A stretch of 64,000 bases of DNA from Rhodocyclales bacterium (GCA_016214145.1 JACRPA010000006.1:434001-498000); one strand, 5' to 3'; shown: positions 10,401 to 19,864, numbered from the stretch's first letter. Notes: generated from the sequence alone by a model not told the origin. Program-made: numbers and translations.

Positions 10401-10418
10401 TGTCGTCTACGCCCGACG
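10401..10418. promoter_or_regulatory. putative GlrR binding site 2 (one mismatch)
   Basis: TGTCGTCTACGCCCGACG fits TGTC-N10-GACA except for the last base. The internal bases resemble site 1 (GTCTACGCCC against GCCTACCGGC). It lies 67 bases downstream of site 1 and about 90 upstream of the -24 element. A weaker TGTT-N10-ATCA sequence lies between the two at 10376-10393. Confidence 0.5.
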
Positions 10419-10494
10419 TTTCCGTGAATTCTTCATTCGTGCTTTGTATTAACAAAACAAGCTTACGCAATGTTTCAAAATGAAAAAACAAATA

Positions 10495-10510
10495 TGGCAC
10501 AGCGTTTGCA
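10495..10510 (+). promoter_or_regulatory. sigma-54 (-24/-12) promoter
   Basis: TGGCACAGCGTTTGCA matches the sigma-54 consensus TGGCAC-N5-TTGCA fully, with the invariant GG and GC doublets at the required spacing (GG at 10496, GC at 10508). Predicted transcription starts about 12 bases after the GC, near 10521. That leaves a leader of about 34 bases before the ATG at 10555. It sits 200 bases downstream of the end of a GlrR-like sigma-54 activator gene. Confidence 0.8.
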
Positions 10511-10554
10511 TAAGAAGGGGCGAGAGAAGTTCAACATAGGGATTGCATCAGGAC

Positions 10555-11109
10555 ATGAAAGCAATGGCGACCCACGGCAGACCGAGCCCGCTGATGAACA
10601 TCGCGGCGATCGCGGTGATCATCGCCAGCCTGGTTGCCGTCGCTGCGGTGACGGGGATCATTCCGTCGGCCTATTCGCAGAGACAGGATGCCGTCCAGAC
10701 GCAGGAAAAGAGCAAGGAGGCAGGTCAGCCGGGCGTCCAGTCTGAACGAACGAGGACGGTTCAAGCGGCTGCCTGTGTGCAGTGCGGAGAGATTGAATCG
10801 ATTCGTGCCGTGGAAGTGAAAGGCCAGGCGAGCGGTATCGGCGCTGTTGCCGGCGGAGTCACCGGTGCGGTGGTCGGCAGCCAGTTCGGTCACGGCAGCG
10901 GCCGTACTGCCCTGGGTGTTCTGGGTGCAGCCGGAGGCGCCTATGCCGGCCACGAGATCGAGAAGAACATCAAGAAGTCGACCAGTTGGCGCGTGAGCGT
11001 GCGCATGGATGACGGCTCGCTGAGGATGCTGAGCCAGTCGGCGCAACCCGCGTTTGCCGTCGGCGACAAGGTCAAGGTGGTCAACGGCGCGCTGGTGGCG
11101 CGCAGTTGA
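10555..11109 (+). CDS. glycine-zipper envelope protein (SlyB/17-kDa antigen-like)
   Basis: The protein has 184 residues from ATG 10555. An ATG at 10564 and a TTG at 10543 are alternatives. An N-terminal hydrophobic anchor (about 15-35) precedes a short linker, a paired Cys motif AACVQCGE, and a glycine-zipper 2TM domain with GAVAGGVTGAVVGSQFG and LGVLGAAGGAYAGHEIE. The C-terminal WRVSVRMDDGSLR region resembles other outer-membrane glycine-zipper proteins. The likely location is the cell envelope, perhaps membrane-spanning and stress-related. It sits behind a sigma-54 promoter next to the glrK-qseG-glrR genes and is probably their target. The exact function is unknown. Confidence 0.75.
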   Translation: MKAMATHGRPSPLMNIAAIAVIIASLVAVAAVTGIIPSAYSQRQDAVQTQEKSKEAGQPGVQSERTRTVQAAACVQCGEIESIRAVEVKGQASGIGAVAGGVTGAVVGSQFGHGSGRTALGVLGAAGGAYAGHEIEKNIKKSTSWRVSVRMDDGSLRMLSQSAQPAFAVGDKVKVVNGALVARS

Positions 11110-11279
11110 ATGGAATAGCAGCAAATGATACAGACGGGTTTACGAATGCCGGCCGCCCGTAAGACAGGATGCCTCTACCTTCGGGGATCGGTCCTGAGCC
11201 AATCGATCGCGCCCTGTCTGCGCCGGCTTCTTTTTACACTAGCGCCCGCTTCCGGGCTTGGGGTACGAGAGGTGACGAT

Positions 11280-11600
11280 ATGGAACGCCTGATGCACGAA
11301 ACCAGGGAAACCTTCACGGCCCTGATGATCGCCTCCTGCCTCGCCGCCGGTGTTGGCGGCGCGGTTTTTTATACCTTGGGGCCTGACGGCTGGTTGGTCG
11401 ACAGGGTGCGGGCGGCGCTGCTCGATCCGAATATTTCCACGCTGGCCGCATTGACTGCGGTGATCTGCATGCTGGCTTTGGCCAAGCGCCTGCTAGATCG
11501 CCACGCCCATTCGTCTTCCCTCAACAATCTCCTCGTCGGCGCGGTCGGCCTGGGTGGATTTGTCATCCTCCTCCAGGGCGTCCGTACCGTCTTCAGCTAG
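11280..11600 (+). CDS. small integral membrane protein, unknown function
   Basis: The protein has 106 residues. GAGAGGTG lies about five bases before the ATG at 11280. The frame is open back to 11169 but has no better start signal there. Three hydrophobic segments are visible: about 12-32 (MIASCLAAGVGGAVFYTLG), about 50-67 (LAALTAVICMLALA) and about 82-102 (LVGAVGLGGFVILLQGV). I do not recognise the family. Its stop lies 8 bases inside the convergent glgA 3' end, and a hairpin followed by a T-rich stretch starts at its last base. Confidence 0.6.
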   Translation: MERLMHETRETFTALMIASCLAAGVGGAVFYTLGPDGWLVDRVRAALLDPNISTLAALTAVICMLALAKRLLDRHAHSSSLNNLLVGAVGLGGFVILLQGVRTVFS

Positions 11601-13131
11601 CGCCAGCCTCTGGCGCCAGCTTTTCTTCTGCGGTGCTGGCGGCAGGACTTCGCGTCCTTGCCGCAGTTTTCATTTTCGCGCCATTGGTCGGCAAGCCCGC
11701 ATAGATGGCCTTGTAGGCGGTTGCCGCATTCGACCAGCTGAAATCCAGCACCATCCCGTTTCGTTGCAGCTTGTGCCAAAGCGCCTTGTCGTGCCATGCA
11801 GCCACGGCGCGGCGGATCGCCATGAGCAGCGCTTCGGATGTGGCTTCGCCGAAGACGAAGCCATTGGCCTTGCCGCTGGCCAACGTCGCGTCGTTGCAAT
11901 CGATCACTGTGTCGGCCAGACCGCCGGTTTCTCTCACGAGCGGCGGCGTGCCGTAACGCAGGCTGTACATCTGGTTCAGCCCGCAGGGCTCGAAACGGGA
12001 TGGCATGAGAAAGATATCCGCACCGGCCTCGACCAGATGCGCAAGTCCGTCGTCGAAGCCGATGTGTACGGCGAATTGTCCGGGGTGACGATTGGCCATG
12101 CCTGAAAGCGCGGATTCCAGCCCCTTGTCGCCGGTGCCGAGCAGTACGAGCTGAGCCGGGATCAGCGCAATGTCATCGCCGATATCGAGCAGCAGGTCGA
12201 GTCCCTTTTGTTGCGTGATGCGGCAGACTGCGCCGAGCACGGGGGAGGAAGCCTCCGCCGTCAGGCCGAAGCGCTGGCGCAGCGCGGCTTTGTTGGCCTC
12301 CTTGCCCTTCAGGTGGGCGAATTCGTAGTGTCGCGGCAGGTAGGGGTCGGTCGCCGGATTCCATGTGCGCGCATCGATGCCGTTGAGGATGCCGGTGAGA
12401 TCGTTGCGCCGCCAGTGCAGCAGTCCGGCGAAACCATAGCCGAAGGCCTCGGTCTGGATTTCCTCGGCGTAGCGCGGGCTCACCGTCGTGATGCGCTGGG
12501 CGTAGTGCAAGCCGGCCTTCATGAAGGAGAGCTTGCCCCAGAACTCGACCCCCTCCATCGCATAAGCCTCGGGCGGCAAGCCGAGCGCGGCAAGCGTGTC
12601 GGCGGGAAAGATGCCTTGGAAGGCCAGGTTGTGGATAGACATGACCGTTGCTGCTTTCGCGCCGCCCATGAACTTCAGGTAGGCCGGCGCCAGTCCGCAG
12701 GGCCAGTCGTTGCAGTGCAGGACGTCGGGGCGCCAGTGCAGCGGGCTGGCATCGCTGCTCAACAGGGCGGCGATCTTCGAGAGCAAGCCGAAACGCAGGG
12801 GGTTGTCGGCATAGTCGTTGCCGCTGGCATCCAGATAGGCGGTGCCGCCGCGCCGGAAGTATGCCGGACAGTCGAGCATGAGCAGCGGGACGCCGCTGTC
12901 GGTTTTTGCCTCGAGCAGGCGGGACGCCGGCAACTCGCCACCGGCCGGCGCAAATTCGGCAACCGGTTTCGCCCGGGGAAAGGCGGCCAGCAGAGGCGTG
13001 TAGGCGGGTACCAGAATGCGCACATCCACGCCGGCTTCGTGCAGCGCGGCGGGCAGCGACCAGGAGATTTCCCCGAGACCGCCGCTTTTCATCCAGGGCG
13101 CAAGTTCGGGGGTGGCAAAAAGCACTTTCAT
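11593..13131 (-). CDS. glgA: glycogen synthase (ADP-glucose, GT5)
   Basis: The protein has 512 residues from the family-typical MKVLFATPELAPWMKSGGLGE. The KSGGLGE motif binds ADP-glucose. An upstream in-frame start would add 17 residues but is less likely. GlgA adds glucose from ADP-glucose to the non-reducing end of alpha-1,4-glucan. Other GT5 features are VLHCNDWPCGLAPAYLK, TVMSIHNLAFQGIFP and the C-terminal EPCGLNQMYSLRYGTPPLV. A C-terminal tail after about 485 is Lys/Ala-rich. It is last in a minus-strand run with glgP, aldolase, GH57 genes and glgC. Confidence 0.95.
   Translation of the reverse strand: MKVLFATPELAPWMKSGGLGEISWSLPAALHEAGVDVRILVPAYTPLLAAFPRAKPVAEFAPAGGELPASRLLEAKTDSGVPLLMLDCPAYFRRGGTAYLDASGNDYADNPLRFGLLSKIAALLSSDASPLHWRPDVLHCNDWPCGLAPAYLKFMGGAKAATVMSIHNLAFQGIFPADTLAALGLPPEAYAMEGVEFWGKLSFMKAGLHYAQRITTVSPRYAEEIQTEAFGYGFAGLLHWRRNDLTGILNGIDARTWNPATDPYLPRHYEFAHLKGKEANKAALRQRFGLTAEASSPVLGAVCRITQQKGLDLLLDIGDDIALIPAQLVLLGTGDKGLESALSGMANRHPGQFAVHIGFDDGLAHLVEAGADIFLMPSRFEPCGLNQMYSLRYGTPPLVRETGGLADTVIDCNDATLASGKANGFVFGEATSEALLMAIRRAVAAWHDKALWHKLQRNGMVLDFSWSNAATAYKAIYAGLPTNGAKMKTAARTRSPAASTAEEKLAPEAGAS
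11600..11627 (+). terminator. possible Rho-independent terminator
   Basis: A 7-base perfect stem GCGCCAG-CCT-CTGGCGC begins at the last base of the small membrane-protein gene. It is followed four bases later by TTTTCTT. It lies within the last codons of the convergent glgA, so it would end only plus-strand transcription. The gap between stem and T-run lowers confidence. Confidence 0.4.
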
Positions 13132-13186
13132 TGAAGGAAATCCGGTGCGCGGCATAGAGAATGAATTGTCTGCCGCAGACAACCGC

Positions 13187-15739
13187 TCACAGCCAGACCA
13201 TCATGCCCATTTCGAAGGGGTGCGTCAGCATTTCGTGGTGAGGGTAGACGCGGATGCGATACTCGATCTTGCCGCAATATTCGGGAGTCAGTTCCAGCGC
13301 GTAGAGCTGCTCGCCGGTCTCCAGCGCATGCTCATGCCGGAAACGGTGGCTGCGCGCCTTCTTCGGCAAATTGCCGCCAGCGGGCCGGCCGAACAGCAGC
13401 TCCACCACAACATCGTCCGGTTGCAGGCTGTCCAGATTGACGGAAACCTCGAAGCGCAGGCTGTCGCCGAAACCGATGCGGCGTTTCGGGGTGTCCAGCC
13501 GGCGCAAGGCGACACGCGGCCAGGCGGCGCGTACGCGCGATTTCCACTGTGCCACGGCACGCGCGCCGGCAAAATTGTCCTGCGTATAGCGACGGTACTG
13601 GTGCGAGGCCGGAACGTAGAAGCGCGAGAGATAGTCGGAGAGCATGCGCGTCGAGTTGAAGCGGGGCAGCAGCGTGGCGATTGAATGCTTGGCCATGGCG
13701 ACCCAGCCGGGCGAGTAGCCCATCGGCCCCAGGTTGTAATAGAGCGGAATCACGCTGTCCTGCAGGATTTCATACAGCGTGCGCGCCTCCTCGTGGTCGC
13801 GGCGCGCCTCGTCAAGGGTGCCGGACGCGGGCTTGATGCCCCAGCCGTTCTTGCCGTCGTAACCCTCGCCCCACCAGCCGTCCAGCACGGACAGGTTGGG
13901 GATGCCGTTCATGGCGGCCTTCATGCCCGAGGTGCCGCAAGCCTCCAGCGGATACTGCGGATTGTTCAGCCAGACATCCACGCCGGACACAAGGCGTCGC
14001 GCGAAGCGCAGGTCATACCCTTCCACCAGCAGGATCTTGCCCTCGAATTCCGGCATGCGCGCCACTTCCATGACGCGGCGGATCAAGGCTTGTCCCGGCT
14101 GGTCCGCCGGGTGGGCCTTGCCGGCGAAGAGGAACAGCACCGGCCGCTTGGGGTCGCAGAGGATCTCGCGCAGCCAGTCGAGTTTCTCGAACAGCAGCGC
14201 GGCACGCTTGTAGGTGGCGAAGCGGCGGGCGAAGCCGATGGTGAGGACGTTCGGGTTGTCCGGATTGGCCAGCTTCAGCAGACGGTCGAGGTGCGCTTCT
14301 GAACCATGGTTGCGCGCATGCTGATCGGAGATGCGGTGGCGCACCAGGTGCAGCATTTGCGCCTTGAGCGACTGGTGCACGCTCCAGAACTGGTGGTCGG
14401 GGATGGTGTGGATGCCCTCCCAGCAGCTGCGGTCGGTGACCCGCTGGCTCCAGCCCGGTCCGAGGAAGCGGTCGAACAGCTCGTTCCACTCGTTCGAGAG
14501 GAAGGTCGATACATGCACGCCGTTGGTGACATAGGTGACGGGATTGTCGTCGGCCTCGATCTGCGGCCACAGGCTCGACAGGATGTGCGCCGAGACGCCG
14601 CCGTGAATGCGCGAGACGCCGTTGTGGAAGCGCGAGCCGCGCACCGCCAGGGCGGTCATGTTGAATTCGTGCCCGCCCGGCACGCGGCCGAGGGCGAGCA
14701 GCTGTTCGGCGGACACCTTGAGTTCCTTGCAGGCGTGCTCGAAGTAGCGGCGGATCATGTCCTCGCTGAAATGATCGTGCCCGGCCGGCACCGCGGTGTG
14801 GGTGGTGAACACCGTATGCGCCGCCACCGCCTCGACGGCGGCGGCGACTTCGATGCCCTGCGTGGTGAGGTGACGGATGCGCTCCAGGATCATGAAGGCG
14901 GCGTGGCCTTCGTTGATGTGCCATACGGTCGGCTTGATACCCATCGCCACCAGCGCGCGAACGCCGCCGATGCCGAGAATGATCTCCTGCTCGATGCGCG
15001 TGGTGCGGTCGCCGCCGTAGAGCCGGTGGGCGATGTCGCGGTCGTGCGCGCCGTTTTCCTCCAGGTCGGTGTCGAGCAGGTAGAGCGTGACGTGGCCGAC
15101 GCGGGCCTGCCAGACCTTGACCGCGACATTGCGCTCTGGCATCTCCACTTGGACATGGAGCTCCGAGCCGTCCTCGCGCAGCACCGGGGTGATGGGCAGG
15201 TCGTCGAAATCGGCGTCGCGGTAGATGGCGTGCTGGGCGCCCTCGCCGTCGATGGTCTGCAGAAAGTAGCCCTGGCGGAACAGCAGGCCGACGGCAATGA
15301 AGGGCATGCGCAGGTCGCTCGCCGCCTTGCAATGGTCGCCGGCGAGGATGCCGAGGCCGCCCGAATAGATGGGCAGGCTCTCGTGGAAGCCGAACTCGAA
15401 GCAGAAATAGGCGACGAGATCCGTGTGGCGGAGATGCTGCGCGCCGTTGGTGCGCCCCGGTTCGTCGTGGTAGGTGTCGTACGCCGAGAGCACGCGGGCG
15501 TAGTTGCCGAGGAAGACCGGGTCGTCGGCGGCATCGAGCAGGCGTTGTTGGTCGACCCGCTTGAGGAAGGCCTTCGGACTGTGGCCGACAGACCCCCACA
15601 GGCTGGGGTGCAGGCGGGCGAACAGCGTGCGCGTCGGCCGGTCCCAGCTGTACCACAGGTTGTTCGCCAGCTCCTCCAATCGCGCGAGGCGCGCCGGGAG
15701 TTGCGGATTGACTTCGAGATGGAAGGGTGTGCCGGGCAT
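13187..15739 (-). CDS. glgP: alpha-glucan (glycogen) phosphorylase, GT35
   Basis: The protein has 850 residues. It releases glucose-1-phosphate from alpha-1,4-glucan using pyridoxal phosphate and inorganic phosphate. The C-terminal half has CGTSGMKAAMNGIPNLSVL, which contains the PLP lysine. The N-terminal half has NLWYSWDRPTRTLF and IYSGGLGILAGDHCKAASDL, typical of the shorter GlgP/MalP-like branch seen in many bacteria. It lies 55 bases upstream of glgA. A heptamer-repeat inverted repeat occupies the gap to the upstream aldolase gene and may affect readthrough or message stability. Confidence 0.95.
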   Translation of the reverse strand: MPGTPFHLEVNPQLPARLARLEELANNLWYSWDRPTRTLFARLHPSLWGSVGHSPKAFLKRVDQQRLLDAADDPVFLGNYARVLSAYDTYHDEPGRTNGAQHLRHTDLVAYFCFEFGFHESLPIYSGGLGILAGDHCKAASDLRMPFIAVGLLFRQGYFLQTIDGEGAQHAIYRDADFDDLPITPVLREDGSELHVQVEMPERNVAVKVWQARVGHVTLYLLDTDLEENGAHDRDIAHRLYGGDRTTRIEQEIILGIGGVRALVAMGIKPTVWHINEGHAAFMILERIRHLTTQGIEVAAAVEAVAAHTVFTTHTAVPAGHDHFSEDMIRRYFEHACKELKVSAEQLLALGRVPGGHEFNMTALAVRGSRFHNGVSRIHGGVSAHILSSLWPQIEADDNPVTYVTNGVHVSTFLSNEWNELFDRFLGPGWSQRVTDRSCWEGIHTIPDHQFWSVHQSLKAQMLHLVRHRISDQHARNHGSEAHLDRLLKLANPDNPNVLTIGFARRFATYKRAALLFEKLDWLREILCDPKRPVLFLFAGKAHPADQPGQALIRRVMEVARMPEFEGKILLVEGYDLRFARRLVSGVDVWLNNPQYPLEACGTSGMKAAMNGIPNLSVLDGWWGEGYDGKNGWGIKPASGTLDEARRDHEEARTLYEILQDSVIPLYYNLGPMGYSPGWVAMAKHSIATLLPRFNSTRMLSDYLSRFYVPASHQYRRYTQDNFAGARAVAQWKSRVRAAWPRVALRRLDTPKRRIGFGDSLRFEVSVNLDSLQPDDVVVELLFGRPAGGNLPKKARSHRFRHEHALETGEQLYALELTPEYCGKIEYRIRVYPHHEMLTHPFEMGMMVWL

Positions 15740-15741
15740 GG

Positions 15742-15845
15742 TCGGTGAGTGGTGAGTGGTGAGCGGTGAATGGTGAGCGGTGAGCGGTGAGCGGTGAAGG
15801 GCGAGGTTTTTTCCGCTTACCGCTCACCGCTCACTTGCTCACCCA
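15742..15845. repeat. long inverted repeat of GGTGAGC-type heptamers
   Basis: From about 15745 to 15800 there are about eight copies of a degenerate 7-base unit (GTGAGTG, GTGAGCG, GTGAATG, GTGAAGG). After a short GGCGAGGTTTTTTCC segment, the complementary units (CCGCTTA, CCGCTCA) return up to about 15838. The RNA of either strand could form a long hairpin. It fills the gap between the aldolase stop and the glgP start and contains no gene. Confidence 0.8.
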
Positions 15846-15846
15846 C

Positions 15847-16899
15847 CTAGGCGATGGTCACGTCGCGCGACAGATACACGTCCTGGATGGCATTGAGCAG
15901 CTGGACGCCTTCCTTCATCGGCTTCTGGAAGGCCTTGCGGCCGGAGATCAGGCCCATCCCGCCGGCGCGCTTGTTGATCACGGCCGTGCGCACGGCCTGG
16001 GCGAGATCGCCGGCGCCCTTCGATTCGCCGCCGGAATTGATCATGCCGGCGCGGCCCATGTAGCAGCAGGCGACCTGGTAGCGCACCAGGTCGATCGGGT
16101 GGTCCGTCGTCAGATCCGAGTAGACCTTCGAACTCGTCTTGCTGAACTTCAGCGCGTTGAAGCCGCCGTTGTTCTCCGCCATCTTCTGTTTGATGATGTC
16201 GGCCTCGATGGTCACGCCGAGATGGTTGGCCTGGCCGGACATGTCCGCCGAGACGTGATAGTCCATGTCGCCCTGCTTGAAGGCGTTGTTGCGCAGGTAG
16301 CACCAGAGGATGGTCGCCATGCCGAGCGCATGGGCGCGCTTGAACATCTGCGACACCTCCCAGATCTGGCGGCGCGACTCCGGCGAGCCGAAATAGACCG
16401 TCGCCCCCACCGCGCAGGCGCCCATCTCGAAGGCCTGCTCGACGTCGGCGAACAGCGTCTGGTCGTAGGTGTTCGGGTAGGAGAGGAATTCGTTGTGGTT
16501 GAACTTCACGACGAATGGGATCTTGTGGGCGTACTTGCGCGATACCGCGCCCAGCACGCCGAGCGTCGAGGCGACGCCGTTGCAGCCGCCTTCGATGGCC
16601 AGCTGCACAATGTGTTCGGGATCGAAAAAATCGGGGTTGGGTGCGAAGGAGGCGCCGGCGGAATGCTCGATGCCCTGATCCACCGGCAGCAGCGAAAGGT
16701 AGCCGCTGCCGGACAGGCGTCCGTGGTTGAACAGCGCGGCGAGGTTGCGCAGCACCGCCGGCTTGCGGTCGGATGCCGCGACGACGCGATCGACGAAATC
16801 CGCACCGGGCAGATGCAGCCGCGCCTTCGGTATGCCGCGGCACTCATGCTTGAGGAGCTTGTCGGCTTCTTCGCCGAGCAGTTTGACAATGTCAGACAT
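15847..16899 (-). CDS. fbaB: class I fructose-bisphosphate aldolase (FbaB/DhnA type)
   Basis: The protein has 350 residues from MSDIVKLL, with AAGGAGAG about eight bases upstream. A start 7 codons earlier is possible. It cleaves or forms fructose-1,6-bisphosphate through a Schiff-base lysine, probably in the segment [17 protein letters not shown] or in the [15 protein letters not shown] strand. [15 protein letters not shown] and [18 protein letters not shown] are typical of the archaeal-type class I family found in some proteobacteria. It lies inside the glycogen locus, linking it to glycolysis and gluconeogenesis. It is 47 bases downstream of the hydrolase gene. Confidence 0.92.
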   Translation of the reverse strand: MSDIVKLLGEEADKLLKHECRGIPKARLHLPGADFVDRVVAASDRKPAVLRNLAALFNHGRLSGSGYLSLLPVDQGIEHSAGASFAPNPDFFDPEHIVQLAIEGGCNGVASTLGVLGAVSRKYAHKIPFVVKFNHNEFLSYPNTYDQTLFADVEQAFEMGACAVGATVYFGSPESRRQIWEVSQMFKRAHALGMATILWCYLRNNAFKQGDMDYHVSADMSGQANHLGVTIEADIIKQKMAENNGGFNALKFSKTSSKVYSDLTTDHPIDLVRYQVACCYMGRAGMINSGGESKGAGDLAQAVRTAVINKRAGGMGLISGRKAFQKPMKEGVQLLNAIQDVYLSRDVTIA

Positions 16900-16946
16900 G
16901 ATGGTCTCTCCTTGTGTCACGCCTGCATCAATCTTACCACCGCCAT

Positions 16947-17780
16947 TCAGGCCGCACTCGCGGACAGGTGGCGCAGCAGGAATTCATCGAATTGATGCGC
17001 CCATTCGGCACGCATGAAGATAAAGCCGTCATTGTGCGAACCGGCCAGTTCGATCCATTGCTTCGGACCGGTTGCGGCTTCGTAGAGCCGGCGGCCGTGG
17101 GCGATGGGGACGATTTCGTCCTGCGGACTGTGCGCCACCAGCAGCGGACAGCGCAAGGCCTTGACCGAACCGAGGGTGTCGTAGGCATAGCGTGTGAGCA
17201 GCCGCGCCGGCAGGAAGGGATACAGGTCGGCGGCCAGATCGGGCGCCGAAGTGAAGGCCGAGTGCAGCACCAGCGCGGCCGGCTGCGTGCGGCCGGCAAG
17301 ATGCGCGGCGACGGCAGCGCCGAGCGATTCGCCGAACAGCACGATCGAGCCGGCTGCCATGCCGCGCGTTTCGGTCAGGTGCCGCCAGGCCGCCTCGGCA
17401 TCGGCGTAGGTGCCGGCTTCCGAGGGACTGCCGGTCGAGGCGCCATAGCCTCGGTAGTCGACCAACAGGGCCGACAGGCGCAGCCGCTGGAACATCGGCA
17501 GCCATTCAAGCCGATGGACGATGCTGCCGGCGTTGCCGTGCAGGAACAGCACCGTGGCGCGCGCCTGCGGCGCCGGCACGAACCAGCCGTGCAGGGTTTC
17601 GCCGTCGGCAGTGGCGATGCGCACTTCCTCGAAGGGCAGGCGCAATTGCGCAGGTGTGGCGCGGTCCTGTCTCCCCATTTCCGGAAAATAGATGAAGCGC
17701 GACTGGAAAACGAACAGCAACGCGGCGAGCGCGGCGTAGCCGAGCACGAGTCCGATGGCGAGGGTGCCGAGCAGCCGCAT
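16947..17780 (-). CDS. alpha/beta hydrolase (BEM46/ABHD13-like)
   Basis: The protein has 277 residues. An N-terminal hydrophobic anchor (about 3-25) suggests attachment to the inner membrane. The fold shows [14 protein letters not shown] (oxyanion region), the nucleophile elbow [11 protein letters not shown] with the catalytic Ser, [19 protein letters not shown] with the catalytic Asp, and GSHNDGF with the His. The substrate is unknown; relatives are serine hydrolases or esterases. It starts 8 bases after the GH57 gene upstream and is probably co-transcribed with the glycogen genes. Nothing in the sequence ties it to glucan chemistry. Confidence 0.85.
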   Translation of the reverse strand: MRLLGTLAIGLVLGYAALAALLFVFQSRFIYFPEMGRQDRATPAQLRLPFEEVRIATADGETLHGWFVPAPQARATVLFLHGNAGSIVHRLEWLPMFQRLRLSALLVDYRGYGASTGSPSEAGTYADAEAAWRHLTETRGMAAGSIVLFGESLGAAVAAHLAGRTQPAALVLHSAFTSAPDLAADLYPFLPARLLTRYAYDTLGSVKALRCPLLVAHSPQDEIVPIAHGRRLYEAATGPKQWIELAGSHNDGFIFMRAEWAHQFDEFLLRHLSASAA

Positions 17781-17788
17781 GCGGATTT

Positions 17789-19849
17789 CTACTTGTCGGC
17801 GACGATTTCCAGGGAGAAAGTCAGCTCCTGCACCCCAAGGGCACTTCCTGCGGGGCGCAGGATGGCGTCGATCGGCCAGGACAGGGTGAGGCAGGCCGCC
17901 TGCATGATCTTCTCGAAGCCGGCCTCGGACTGCGAGACGGTGTAATGCGGTCGCGCCGCGATGTCGACGGGGCGGCTTGCCGTCAGCCGCAGGCCGCCGC
18001 CGAGGAAGCGGTCGTCCAAAGTCAGTCCCGGTGACACGGCGAGATCCAGCGCCTGGCCGAAACCGCAGGGAATATTGCCGTCGGCGAGGATGTAGCGGCC
18101 GGAGTAGCCGTCGCAGCTGGGCATGGCGAGATTGATCTCGACCGAGAAGCGCCCGCCCGGGACATTGCGCAGCCGGTAGGCGACCTGCAGCGTGCGACCG
18201 GCCAGCGTAATGGTCTTCGTCACTTCGCCGCCGTCGAGCGGGGCGGTGAAGACAGCGCTCATCAGCGGCGCCTTGAAGGCGCCTGCAGCGTACTGCGGCC
18301 AGGCCGTTTCGCCGTCGAGCCGGTGCCAGGCGTCGGCGAAGAGGCGGCGCGGCCGCGCGTCCGGGGCGACGTCGGCCGGACCGACGGCGTCCTTGAAGGC
18401 GACGCGGTCGTGGGCGGAGGCGATGCCTTCGCCGCCCGCCGCGGCCTGGGATGCGGCGTCGAGACTGACGTTGAGTTTATGGTAGTAGTGCTCGGTGCGC
18501 TGCGTCAGCACGTCGCCGAAATTGTGGACCAGGCCGTAGGCGTCGAACTCGCACAGGGCGGCGTGGGCATCGAGCTTGACCACCGCCTGCGCCTCGGCGT
18601 TGCCGAGGAAAAGTTCGCGCACGCCGTCGAAATCCTGATCGCTGACAGTCAGCGGCGGGCGCGGCGCCACGGCATCGAGCGCCGCCTCCAGCGCGAGCAG
18701 GTTGCGGTAGACCTCGCGCCGCAGGTGGGGCAGGTAGAGGCCGCCGAAGAGGCCGTGCCAGTAGGCGTCGTTGGCCTGGGCGCGGTAGAGGTGATCGGTG
18801 AGCGCGGCCGTGCGCCCGCCGGGCGGCAGCGCTGCGAGCCGGTCGGACAGGACCAGCATGCGCTTGTGCATCCAGTTCGATTCCGGGTAACGCATGAAGA
18901 AGTTCTTCCAGATGCCGCCGCGGACGAAGGGCTTGCTGCTTTCATAGCGCCCTGCACGCTTCTCGCGTTCGACCAGGTCGTCGTAGACCGCCGCCGCGGA
19001 TGCCGGCAGCGTCCATTCGTTCATCTCGATATAGGAGGTGGTCGGCAGATAGATGATGCCGCGCGTTGCGCTGCGGGCATGGAAATCGCGGTAGGTTTCG
19101 GTGCGGATGAGCGGCGAGGCGAGCACGCCTTCGATGAACTGTTCTAGCCAGCCCTTTTCGTACACCCACTCGTAGGTTTCCGGCCAGATGCCGAATTTCT
19201 CGATGTCGTCGAAATAGACGGCGGCGCGATGGCCTTCGCGGGCGAGGCCCTCCAGATAGGCGACGGCCTCCACGGCGGGCGAAAAGGGCAGCCGGTAACG
19301 CAACTGCTCGGAGATGGGGAAGAGATCGATGTGCCGGCCGTCCTCCTCCGTGGTGTAGAAGCCGTCGAGTTCCTCGGCCGTCTTTCCGGTGCAGAGGAAA
19401 TGATAGTCGTCCACCGTCGCGTACTTCATGCCGCAGTCGGCCAGCGCCGGCACCACGGTGGGGATATAGACGCGCTCGGTCAGCCAGGCGCCCTCGACGC
19501 GGGCGCCGAAGCGGCGCGAGAGCTTGTCCGTCAGGGCGTTGATTTGGCCGACGCGGTCGCGATGCGGGATCGCGGCCAGCACCGGCTCGCAATCGCCGGC
19601 GCCGAACAGCTCGACCTGGCCGCGCGCCACCATTTCCTTGAGCAGGGCCATGTCCTGCGGGTGATGCTCCAGCAGCCAGTCGAGCAGCCAGCCGGAGAAG
19701 TGCGCCGCGAAGCGGAATTCCGGGTGGCGGTGCAGGACGTGGAGGAAGGGGCGGTAGCAGCGCTCGTGCGCCTCCTCCAGCACGGCGGCAAAGTTGCCGA
19801 CCGGTTGATGGGCATGCACGCCCAGCAGCAAGGAAATCGGTTCGCTCAT
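17789..19849 (-). CDS. GH57 alpha-amylase / 4-alpha-glucanotransferase
   Basis: The protein has 686 residues from MSEPISLLLGVHAHQPVGN, with GGGAGA just upstream. The catalytic GH57 domain covers about 1-310. The nucleophile-type motif is VEGAWLTERVYIP and the acid-type motif is YFDDIEKFGIWPE, the counterparts of the Glu and Asp known from Thermococcus glucanotransferase. The C-terminal half looks like the all-beta DUF1925/DUF1926 domains. It probably transfers or hydrolyses alpha-1,4-glucan segments in the cytoplasm. It is separated from the second GH57 gene by 131 bases carrying an inverted repeat. Confidence 0.9.
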   Translation of the reverse strand: MSEPISLLLGVHAHQPVGNFAAVLEEAHERCYRPFLHVLHRHPEFRFAAHFSGWLLDWLLEHHPQDMALLKEMVARGQVELFGAGDCEPVLAAIPHRDRVGQINALTDKLSRRFGARVEGAWLTERVYIPTVVPALADCGMKYATVDDYHFLCTGKTAEELDGFYTTEEDGRHIDLFPISEQLRYRLPFSPAVEAVAYLEGLAREGHRAAVYFDDIEKFGIWPETYEWVYEKGWLEQFIEGVLASPLIRTETYRDFHARSATRGIIYLPTTSYIEMNEWTLPASAAAVYDDLVEREKRAGRYESSKPFVRGGIWKNFFMRYPESNWMHKRMLVLSDRLAALPPGGRTAALTDHLYRAQANDAYWHGLFGGLYLPHLRREVYRNLLALEAALDAVAPRPPLTVSDQDFDGVRELFLGNAEAQAVVKLDAHAALCEFDAYGLVHNFGDVLTQRTEHYYHKLNVSLDAASQAAAGGEGIASAHDRVAFKDAVGPADVAPDARPRRLFADAWHRLDGETAWPQYAAGAFKAPLMSAVFTAPLDGGEVTKTITLAGRTLQVAYRLRNVPGGRFSVEINLAMPSCDGYSGRYILADGNIPCGFGQALDLAVSPGLTLDDRFLGGGLRLTASRPVDIAARPHYTVSQSEAGFEKIMQAACLTLSWPIDAILRPAGSALGVQELTFSLEIVADK

Positions 19850-19864
19850 GGTCTCCCTAACCAC

